Source: Amanita rubescens | Lineage: Eukaryota; Basidiomycota; Agaricomycetes; Agaricales; Amanitaceae | Direction of reading: 5' to 3' | DNA length: 64,000 nt | Assembly (NCBI GenBank): GCA_015039365.1 | Contig: WION01000110.1 | Coordinates: forward strand, 62,001 to 126,000 | Part shown: in pieces, positions 10,483 through 19,779 of the stretch | How positions within the stretch are numbered: position 1 is the stretch's first letter | How the letters are laid out: the number at the start of each line of letters is the position of its first letter | Program-made: the position numbers and the translations under genes | The notes under the pieces: generated by a model | The model's input: only the letters and a program-made list of their open reading frames with translations | Told to the model about the DNA's origin: nothing | Databases searched by the model: none

Positions 10483-10638
10483 GTGACACTCGCCAATCCA
10501 CCCCTCGTTACTAAAGTTCAAGAACAAAAATGTGATTAATATATTATAATAATCATTGTAAAGGGTCTGTTTGCTCCGCGAAATTGGACAAAACCCACTG
10601 ATCCATTGTGATCATTGATGATCGTGATGGATCTTGAT

Positions 10639-11344
10639 TGTTGAAACTAGGGGTAACAAGTCCCTAGCGAGCAGCGCAGTCTAGTACATGGAATGTACTA
10701 CTTACCAAGTGTGGTGTGGAGTTGTTAAGAGCTTACTGGAGCTGGGGCTCAACAGTAGACAGTAGAGAGGATAATAGGATAAGGATTGACGCTACTAGAG
10801 TACAGTTTATATACTACTAAACTACAAATAAGTACAAAGGGTCTTATCAGTATGAGTCACAGGTATTTGACTCATAAGGCGTCATTCCACAGCAATGCAC
10901 AGCTATTGTACAGCAATGCATAGCTTTGCGCAGCACTTGACTCATCAATTATATTGACTGACTCATCACATTATCAATCTTCAATGTGATAGGTCGATAA
11001 CCATAACGTATATATGTCTTCTATTCTCATGTTAACATATATTCACATCATCAATAGTTCCACTATTATGATTGGATGATCTTATGAGAATATCGCTAGG
11101 ATATTCTCATGTCAGAATATGTTCTCATCATCAATCATCCACTATTATGATTGGTAGATGAGTTATGAGAATATGTCGAATATATTCTCATGTCAATATA
11201 TTATCTCACACTCAATCATCCACTATTATGATTGGTTGAGAGACGAGTAAGTAACTGAGCGTTATTACATTAGTTAGTGTAAACTAATGATATCACTTAT
11301 ATTTACTATATACTGTATGTATATCGTATATTATAAGTTCAACA
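10639..11344 (-). repeat. Copia solo LTR with 5-bp target duplication
   Basis: A 706-bp inverted copy of the LTR at 493-1197. It is flanked on both sides by ttgat (10634-10638 and 11345-11349) and has no internal sequence on either side, so it is a solo LTR left by recombination. It lies within hAT-A between the gag-only copy 1 and hAT-B. Confidence 0.92.
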
Positions 11345-11613
11345 TTGATGGATCTTGATTTTTCACTAAATGATCATCATGAATGATCGTTATAAGTAGT
11401 GATCACTCCTAGGGATCAGCAGGGGTAACCCCCGGGTTTTCGAGCCCGGACCCCTACCCTTACCCCCCATTACCCCTACCCCTGCACGAGGATTGAAGGG
11501 TTTACCCCTCATTACCCGGGGGTAACTGAAGGGTCCATCGAGGGTAAAAGGGTTCAGATATACCCCCGGGTTTAAGCCCAGGGGTTTAACATTGTAAACG
11601 AGTGATTACACTA

Positions 11614-12075
11614 CTACTGGATGTCAATGTTGTCCCATCCATCATCTACATAGCTTTCATCATCCTCTTCTATCTCTTTTAAGCCCCGGATGCAGTCATG
11701 TATGTGTTTCTCTTTAATAATGCCAACCTTAATCCATTCGTCAACACAAAGGAGAGCCCGAACCGTCTGAACACCAAGACGATTCCGCAAATATGAAAGA
11801 ATTACATGGCCGTGTGAAAAGATGCGCTCTACATCCACAGTGGTAGCTAAAAATACATAAGATAGTAAGCAAAAAAGTTAGCTAGAAACAACGCAACGGA
11901 ACACGTACAAGGCACGGAGAGGTAGTCAGAGGCCATAGCTGCGAGCCTTGGATACGTGTCGCGGTGGTCCCACCACCATTTGATCGGGTCTCCTGTTTTC
12001 CAGACTCGGTCGGTCTGGAGATGCTCAATTCCGCTACTTAGATACAGGGCAAGCTCATCACTGGGTAAGCGCGTT
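11614..12075 (-). CDS. hAT-B transposase, C-terminal segment (third piece)
   Basis: This holds the hAT dimerisation region: DELALYLSS, WWWDHRDTYPRLAAMASDYLSVP, then VERIFSHG and LGVQTVRALLCVDEWIKVG, ending in an acidic tail. A 62-nt GT-AG intron is read at 11847-11908. The junction with the upstream piece (25611) across the G1 insertion is in frame once one gcgtt copy is removed (SGSTRLPSDEL). This C-terminal helix region contains the conserved last catalytic acidic region and the oligomerisation surface of hAT transposases. Confidence 0.85.
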
Positions 12076-12505
12076 TGTTACAAATGTACGTCATGGCCTA
12101 TCTTTTTCTTATCTTATCATCTATGTCATCCCTCCTATGTCATTATTTGCATATGCGTTCCTTCCGGAACATTCATCGTTTATCATATGCCAATTACTTT
12201 TATCACATGTATGTCGTTTTCACATGTTAACCGTTTCATTATCACATGTAACCGTTTTCATTATCACATGTATATATACTTACCATATTTGCATATGTAC
12301 TTTGTACTATATAAATCACGCAAATATACGACTAGACCTCAGTCTAGTTTTAACAGTCAAAATCTGTCTCGTTATCGTCTAAGTTCCCTTGAGGACTTAT
12401 CCGATAACACTCTTATTCTTTGAACGTTCTTAAGTGCCGGAACTCCCTTGAGGAACCTACGGTACCTGATAGGCTTGACTTATCAGTGAACGAACAAACG
12501 TAACA
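12076..12505 (+). repeat. 5' LTR of G1
   Basis: Starts tgttacaaatg and ends aacgtaaca; identical on reading to 25181-25610. It contains several catatg/atcacatgta repeats, a TATA box at 12308-12314 and a palindrome actagacctcagtctagt just downstream. Confidence 0.93.
12308..12314 (+). promoter_or_regulatory. TATA box of the G1 LTR promoter
   Basis: tatataa. A start about 25-35 nt downstream would put the RNA 5' end in or just before the segment (12342-12352) complementary to the PBS. Confidence 0.5.
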
Positions 12506-12506
12506 A

Positions 12507-12517
12507 TAAAACTAGAC
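12507..12517 (+). other. Self-priming primer-binding site of G1
   Basis: taaaactagac is the perfect reverse complement of gtctagtttta at 12342-12352 in the LTR, close to the expected RNA 5' end. This is the arrangement of Tf1/sushi-type chromoviruses, which prime from their own 5' end rather than a tRNA. The spacing to the LTR end is one base. Confidence 0.65.
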
Positions 12518-12542
12518 TCCTCTCCGAGCACGATAGCTTTAA

Positions 12543-14345
12543 CGCTCTCACCTCCCATCATTCACCATTGCTCCACGACAATCTAAAAGTACCCCTCCGA
12601 ATAACGCCAAACGAAACCCCCTTGACCATCTCTATTATCTCGACGAACATTCCATTCATTGGGATAAACGAGAAAACGGCTGGTGTTATACCGCTTCAGG
12701 AAAACCCGTACCAGGTCACCAGTTCTGGGTAAAACAAAAACTTGGAAGACCACCAAATCAATCCTTCCCGTTCGAAGGAGGATTATATCTAAACGAACGC
12801 AAACTTGCCTTTCACGAAGGAAGTAAACGTTGGTACGCCACTGAATCGGAAACAGGAGAAGAACCGTACTTTATTAGAGACGAATACTTTGAAGGAGAAC
12901 CCTTCATAGGAGGAAAAGAGGAGTTAACACGAACTGCGCTACAACGTTGGAAGAAAGCGAACGAAGACGAAACCTTAACCACTAGCCAAGAAACTCCCGT
13001 TGCATCACCACACGTTCATTACAGAGAAAGCGCTGAACCGTCAGGAGAGTCCGATAAAGAAGACAATAAAGATTCCTTCTCTGAACAAGAGAAAGAAGAA
13101 GAATCCCAAGATAAACTTGAATACGCACCTGGAACCGAAGACGTTGTTATACCCACAGTAGAACAACGAGTTGAAGACGAAACCTCAGCTCGACTCATCG
13201 CTTCCTTATCCCTTGTAACCGAATCTAAACTCGAAACTACACGACCCGCACCATCACCCCCTGTCGTATTTCCATACTTGTTTACCCCACCAATCAACCC
13301 ATTTCCTTCTAGAAAAGGAAAAGAACGAGATATGAGTGGATCAGGACCCCGGACCGAACCAAGGTCAGATCTACCGAAGATCAAACCTCCTAAACCGTTC
13401 GAAGGAGATCGAAAATATCTCAATCCGTTCATAGCGAAAGCCGAATTATTCATGAAAATGAATAAAATGACGGATGCTCAAGATAAGATACAGTTCATTA
13501 TGTATCATATTGATGGCAACGCTCAACAATGGCGCGACAACAAAATAACTGAATATGACGCCGAAACGACAAAATACGCCAACTATGACGCTTTTATTAA
13601 AGAACTGAAAGAAGATTGGGGACAAGTAGACGAAGCAGGACTAGCCATGCACAGATTACTCACATGGAGAAAACTCCCAAAGCAATCAATTAATCAATAT
13701 ATTGCGCGCGTCGATCGAGACATCAATTTAGCCAAAATCACTGACGATACGACGAAATGTCATCTCCTAGTTTTAGGATTACCAAACACCTTACGAGAAA
13801 AACTACGACTAGGAGGTGCCCCGACGACCTATAAATCATTACGAACTCGTATCCTTGACATAGAAGTGGCGAACACCTTATTCTCCACTTTTGGCCAAGT
13901 AAAAGAGTTTGATGACAAAATGGAAGTCGACGAGGCTGTACTAGAATTAAACCGACAAGCACGACAAATGCAGATTGCTGAAACCTCCATGGAATGGGTA
14001 AAAACCGCTGTATGCTATGGATGCGGAAAAACAGGACATTTAATCTCGGACTGCCCTAATCCCAAAAAGAAACGACAAAACCTTGGGAATTCACGAGGAA
14101 GGGCAGCCCCTAGAGGACAATTTCGAGGAAAACCACGCGGCCGAAATAATAACCGCAACAAAGGGAAAGGAAAAGGAAAAAGAATCAGAGCGCTGAATGC
14201 GGATAGCGATGAAGACGACAGTGGCTCGTCAAGTGAAGAATCCAACAGTGAAAACGACGAAGACCAGAGAATCGCCGTCATACGAGAAATGGCGAAAACA
14301 TTACCACGTAGCGCCCGCCGAAAATTGAATAAAAAGGGTTTTTAG
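12543..14345 (+). CDS. G1 Gag (no AUG in the first 260 codons)
   Basis: The frame opens at 12543 after a stop and runs to the stop at 14343-14345. Its N-terminal domain (HQFWVKQ, GRPPNQSF, KRWYATE) is shared with G2 and with the remnant at 2 kb, so it is translated, yet the first ATG in frame is only at 13332. A candidate start is ATT at 12567 in the context accATTG. A charged linker follows, then a retrotransposon-gag domain from about 13390 (KPFEGDRKYLNPFI, AQQWRDN). The zinc knuckle CYGCGKTGHLISDC lies near 14016. The C-terminus is basic (GRAAPRGQFRGKPRGR) and then acidic. Confidence 0.8.
   Translation, partial: RSHLPSFTIAPRQSKSTPPNNAKRNPLDHLYYLDEHSIHWDKRENGWCYTASGKPVPGHQFWVKQKLGRPPNQSFPFEGGLYLNERKLAFHEGSKRWYATESETGEEPYFIRDEYFEGEPFIGGKEELTRTALQRWKKANEDETLTTSQETPVASPHVHYRESAEPSGESDKEDNKDSFSEQEKEEESQDKLEYAPGTEDVVIPTVEQRVEDETSARLIASLSLVTESKLETTRPAPSPPVVFPYLFTPPINPFPSRKGKERDMSGSGPRTEPRSDLPKIKPPKPFEGDRKYLNPFIAKAELFMKMNKMTDAQDKIQFIMYHIDGNAQQWRDNKITEYDAETTKYANYDAFIKELKEDWGQVDEAGLAMHRLLTWRKLPKQSINQYIARVDRDINLAKITDDTTKCHLLVLGLPNTLREKLRLGGAPTTYKSLRTRILDIEVANTLFSTFGQVKEFDDKMEVDEAVLELNRQARQMQIAETSMEWVKTAVCYGCGKTGHLISDCPNPKKKRQNLGNSRGRAAPRGQFRGKPRGRNNNRNKGKGKGKRIRALNADSDEDDSGSSSEESNSENDEDQRIAVIREMAKTLPRSARRKLNKKGF
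14336..14342 (+). other. Putative -1 ribosomal frameshift heptamer of G1
   Basis: G GGT TTT in the gag phase, immediately followed by the gag stop TAG. It matches the X XXY YYZ rule. Slipping back one base opens the pol frame. G2 has G GAT TTT TGA at the same place. Confidence 0.55.
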
Positions 14346-17300
14346 AACGAGACGACGATGAATCAGCGTCCGTCGTCTCTGAAGACGAACAACTATGTAT
14401 AAACGGTGTAACAGTATCTTCTATATCCAGAAATAAAATCACCATTCCCATTACCAAATGTTCGAATCTAAAAACCGCTGAAACCAAAGCCCTTATCGAC
14501 TCAGGCGCACAAGGAAAATTCGTCGATAGTTCACTCGTCAATTGGAACGAAATCACTCGCTTAAAGAAACCCATCCCAGTGCGAAATGTGGACGGAACAA
14601 ATAACAAGTCTGGAGATATACGGTATAAAATCCAGATAAGCTATAACATCGAAAACAACCGGTTTAAAGACTGGTTTTATGTCACACGACTAGGCGATCA
14701 ACGACTGATACTAGGATTACCTTGGCTCCGAGAAATCAACCCCAGAATAGATTGGTCTGAAGGAACAGTTAGATTCCCCGACGAAAGGAAGATCGATCCG
14801 GAAGAAGAAACTACGTTTGATTACGACGAAGAAACCGAAATGTACCTTCGGTATATCCAAAAAGAAGAAGAATTGAACGCAGATGAGGACGAAGATCTCG
14901 AGACTGATCACCTTTGGATCCAAGCGAAAACATCAGCGTCTCAAGCGCTCGCACATGAACACGAAGATAAATCTACGAAAGTAGAATTACCCCCTGAATA
15001 TGACAAATGGAGAAAAGTTTTTGATAAACAGACATCGGAACGATTTCCCATTTCACGACAATGGGATCATGCGATAGATCTAAAAGAAGGGTTTAAACCT
15101 AAAGTGGCGAAGAACTACCCGTTATCAATCCATGAGGAACAGCTAATGAATAAATGGGTCGACGAACAGCTCAAAAAAGGCTACATTCGACCATCACAAT
15201 CTCCGCAAGCGTCTCCTTTCTTTTACGTTGCAAAGAAAGAAAAAGGAGAGTTGAGACCTTGCCAAGATTACCGATATATCAATAGCTGGACGAAACGAAA
15301 TGCCTATCCCCTTCCTTTAGTATCCGACTTATTATTAAAACTAAGAAAAGCAAAATACTTCTCCAAGTTAGACCTCCGATGGGGTTACAATAATGTGCGA
15401 ATAAAGAAAGGCGACGAATGGAAAGCCGCGTTCACGACGAACCGTGGTCTCTTCGAGCCTACTGTAATGCTCTTTGGATTATGCAATTCACCGTCAACAT
15501 TTCAAACGATGATGAACGAATACTTCCGTGACATGATAGCCGAAGGATGGCTAGTCGTCTATATTGACAATATGTTGATATATGGAGCGAACGAGGAAGA
15601 AACGAGGGAGCGCACTAAGCAAGTCTTGCAACGGCTGAAAGAAAACGATCTGTTCCTGAAACTGGAAAAATGTAAATTCGTCGCCAAGGAAGTCGAATTC
15701 CTTGGGATGATCGTCAAAGAAGGAAAGATCATGATGGACCCCGTAAAACTCGCTGGAATCAGCAAATGGCCCGAACCGAAAACTGTTAAACAAATACGGT
15801 CATTTCTAGGGTTCGCGAACTTTTACAGGAAATTTATAGGAAATTACGCCGAAATAGTAGCTCCGCTCACGGAACTTACGAAGAAAACAGTTCCCTTCCG
15901 ATGGGATGCAGAATGTCAGAAAGCATTTGACACGTTAAAGGAGAAATTCCTAGAAGAACCGGTTCTAGTTATGCCAGATCCAACGAAACCGTTTTTATTA
16001 GAGACCGATGCGTCAAACTGGGCAGTAGGAGCCGTCCTGAAACAACGGGGATCTGATGGAGAACTGCACCCATGCGGATTTATCAGTCATCGGTTAAGCG
16101 ATACCGAACAAAGATATCAAGTATACGATCGCGAGTTATTAGCAATAAAGAAAGCGTTTGAAACCTGGAGACACCTTCTTAAAGGAAGCCCACATACGAT
16201 TATGATCCACTGTGATCATAAGAATTTATCATATTACAAACATCCGCAGAAGATGACCGCCAGACAGTCACGCTGGTGGCAAGAAATCACGGAGTTTGAT
16301 ATCAAGTTAGAACATGTCCCTGGATCAAAACTTATTCAGGCAGACGCTTTATCGAGACGCCCTGACCATATTAACGAAGAAGAGGCAAAAGCAAAAGAAA
16401 TCCCACAAACCATGATCTCTGATGACATGGTTATCGCCGCGATCAATGTATCTTGGGCAGACAAAATCACCGAATTATTGCCACAAGATAAATTTGCTAA
16501 AGTTGTAATCGACGGTCTCAAACACGGAAAACTACCCCTCCGATCAAAGTTTAATGACTGGAAGAACGATAATAACATCATTCGTTATCAAGGACGCGTT
16601 TATGTTCCTCAAAACGAAGAATTACGAAACGAAATAATCAAATCACATCACGACCCCGTAGTTATGGGTCACCCTGGACGATTAAAGACACTAGAGCTTA
16701 TCCGCCGCGACTATTATTGGCCTGGAATGACAACGACCGTATCTAAATGGGTCGAAGGCTGTGCCTTATGTCAACAAATGAAGGTTAATACACATCCGAT
16801 CACACCGGGTTTGATGCCTATTAAATCCCACGCCACACGCCCATTCGAACAAGTTTCAATGGACTTCATCACAGATCTGCCAATTATCGACGGTTTTGAT
16901 TCTGTTTTGACCGTGGTCGATCAAGGCTTAACAAAGGGCGTAATATTCATACCATGCAAAAAATCTTTTACCGCTATGGATACCGCCAACTCTTACATTA
17001 ACGATGTTTACAAACGATACGGGTTACCGACAACCCTCATCTCTGATAGAGGACCACAATTTACCTCTAAAGTTTTCGAAGAAATCTGCAAGATCTTCGG
17101 AATTAACCATAGAAAGTCGACCGCCTTTCATCCGCAAACTGACGGAGAATCGGAACGACTCAATCAGGAGCTAGAAACCTACCTCCGGTTATACTGCGTT
17201 GATCATCCAAAACAGTGGAAAGATCACCTGCCATTAGCAGAATTCGCGCACAATCAACGGATACATCAATCTACCAAGATGACGCCGTTTGAAATCATGT

Positions 17301-17932
17301 TTGGAATAGAGCCTGTGGCTATCCCCACAGCATTCCCGCGAATCAACGTACCCGCCGCTGAAGACCGCTTCAAGGTCTTAACACAAATACGAGACGAAGC
17401 TCTCGCCGCACACGAATTAGCTAGACAGCTAATGACTCAACGTGTCAAAGGGAAATCTCCCGCATTTAAAGAAGGAGACTTGGTATGGCTAGACTCACGA
17501 AACCTGAAAACTGGACAAATAAGAAAATTCTCGCCTAGACGAGAAGGACCGTTCAAGATCGAAAAGATCTTAGGACCTGTCACCGCTAAACTTGAACTTC
17601 CCCCAAGATGGAAGATTCACCCCGTTTTTCATGTTTCACTCCTTACCCCTTATCATGAAAACGAAACACATGGTCCAAACTTTACTAGACCAACCCCAGA
17701 CCTTATAGATAACAAAGAAGAATACGAAATCGAGACGATTGTCTCGCACCGAAGAAAAGGAAACCAATGGCAATTTTTAGTCAAATGGAAAGATTATCCG
17801 ACATCTGACAATTCATGGGAAACCGAGGAAAACTTAGAACACTCCGAGGAGACCTTAAACGAATATAAGGAACAACATGGAATTACAGCAATTGTCCCCA
17901 CTACTCGTAAATCACGAAAACGCCGTTCTTGA
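14343..17932 (+). CDS. G1 Pol: protease, RT, RNase H, integrase, chromodomain
   Basis: The frame is -1 relative to gag and lacks an obvious own start. The aspartic protease motif ALIDSGAQGKF lies near 14491. RT blocks include LRPCQDYRYIN, LDLRWGYNNVRI and NSPSTFQTMM, but the catalytic box at 15560-15571 reads YIDN, not YxDD. RNase H has LETDASNWAVGA, YDRELLAI, HCDHKNL and ADALSRRP. Integrase shows an HHCC finger (GHPGRLKT, CALCQQMK) and the D-D-E core (DFITDLP, ISDRGPQF, HPQTDGESE). A chromodomain closes the protein (YEIETIVSHRR, FLVKWKDYPTSDNSWE). All domains are otherwise intact, so this copy is probably RT-dead. Confidence 0.93.
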
Positions 17933-17936
17933 AACC

Positions 17937-19651
17937 ATGTCCTCCCCCATTAACAACCCGTCCGCCGCTGCTACTCCAGCCGCTTCAACAGTCGTCGAGG
18001 AAACCGTCCCTCCGACCCCTTCTAGGGAGGAATCGCCCACACCATTGCCAATTCCTCCTCCTACCTGTATGTTACATTATATATCCATCGGTACAGAATG
18101 GTTCCCTATAATTCCTTCTGACGAGGAATTCGTACCCCGAAATGAAGATTCTTCATCTTCTGACTCATCCTATACCTTCCCATCATCAAACACTTCTACG
18201 ATAGAAGAACTAATGCGAAACGTCACAGATATGGGGAACGCTATTCTCCCTAACACTCCTGTGCCACCTGAAATGCAGGAAATGGTAGCTCAAGTATTCG
18301 CCACCAGAGACCAAATGGTCATCACCTACGCACGCGGACCACGTCCTGACACCACCCCTGAGGATATCCGGATCATGCGAGAAGGACTACTCATGTTCAA
18401 TGCCACCGCTTTTACCCTGGGAGTTCCTCCCATTGATGAAGAACTCGTCGACGACTACCTTGAAAGGGCAAGAACCATCGCCGCCACCAATGCTGCAACC
18501 ACCGCCGCCATCTCTGCCGCCGCTAATGCTGTTGCCGCCGAAATCGATACCATCACCGTTAATGCTGCTATCAATGACGAGATCAATGAAAGAATCGTCA
18601 ATCCCATCTCGATCCCTATTGTCTTCCCAGAAGACACTCCATCGCCAAGGCCCCTTTACACCCCGTTGGATTTAATGAGGGAAACCCACGCTCGATCCAT
18701 GAGCCCAATACCTAGACTCCCTGCCGAAGGACCTATTCCTAGGTTCTATTTCCAGCACGCCTCTGTCAATGACGACAACTTTAACGTGCCCGCACCCGAC
18801 ATTCCCGCTATAAACGTCATCTTGACACATTACGCCATCCCCTCCTTCATCGATCCAATAATTCGACGAGCCTTTTACCGAATCTGGACGCTCTTCACGT
18901 CCTGGACCTTTGCCAACAACTATCTATTCATTTTAAATAGATATGTTCGCCCTGATCTGATGGCCCTCGTTAACGTCATCATTAATCTCACCCGTCGGTT
19001 CCGAGAACCGCAACGTAACCGCTGGATCACTTTGATGATCTGGAATAATATTCATTGGTTTTGTGACCTACGAGGAGACGTATACCTCGAAGAAGCAACC
19101 CGTCTTACCACCGCCGGACATCGTCACCATTTCATCCAACCAACACGACAACCCGCTTTAGACACTGGCATGGCCTGGATGCACGGACGCCCTGTATTTC
19201 CCCGCACTCCCGTCAATGCCACGTTTGAACGAATTCGAACCCTTAGTGACCGACTCAACCCGATGATGACCCCTGATGGTTGGGACATAACTATATTACG
19301 ACAACTACAAACGACGATTAACAATCTCGTGTGGAGGCACGATCGTAACCCTAATAGACCCAATGCCAGTAACGAATACCAAGACGCCGCCGTCATCGCA
19401 CTCCAAACAGGACATACAATTGAAGGACGCGATGTCCCTATCCTTGAAAACCCGACACGTCGCACCATCTTTCACCTGCACGGACCTGATCCCTCAGCCG
19501 AACGATTGGTATCATTCGAACCGAATAACCTAGCCTTCGAGGGAGAAGACATCCCTGGAACTCAAGGTTGTTACATGTGCGGAGCCCCGCATCACACTAC
19601 CGAACACCATCGACGACGAGAAATACGCCGAGGACCGGTACATGAGGAAAC
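17937..19651 (+). CDS. G1 third ORF after pol, N-terminal 572 residues
   Basis: ATG at 17937 lies four bases after the pol stop (an in-frame ATG at 17877 overlaps pol). The protein starts with a Pro/Ser/Thr-rich stretch and an Ala-rich helical region (residues about 180-215). A region rich in aromatics follows (RRAFYRIWTLFTSW, RWITLMIWNNIHWFCDL). A CX2CX4HX4H motif, CYMCGAPHHTTEHH, lies near residue 550. The Pack-type insertion interrupts it after HEET; the frame resumes exactly at 24688. I see no signal peptide or convincing transmembrane anchor, so an envelope is unlikely. A second nucleic-acid-binding or capsid-accessory protein is possible. Function unknown. Confidence 0.7.
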
Positions 19652-19751
19652 CCAGACTCCTTCCCAGTCTCGTCTGGACCGTTGGACGTCTTGACGATGT
19701 TTATGTAAGACTACGTTCCAGAGAGACTGGCACTTAACATATACAAATAAA
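19652..19751 (+). repeat. Left 100-bp terminal inverted repeat
   Basis: ccagactccttcccagtctc... to ...atatacaaataaa, exact inverse of 24581-24680. It supplies an early stop (19692-19694) to the interrupted third ORF of G1. Confidence 0.92.
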
Positions 19752-19779
19752 CGATCGGCTGCGTTACAAGTTGTGACGG

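Noticed and set aside
12137..12423. Small hydrophobic frames in the G1 and G2 LTRs
   Set aside because: Low-complexity translation of LTR repeats, identical in both LTRs, with no coding evidence.
17937..19651. Third ORF of G1 as a retroviral-type envelope
   Set aside because: No signal peptide, furin-like site or membrane anchor; instead a zinc-knuckle-like motif and a basic tail.
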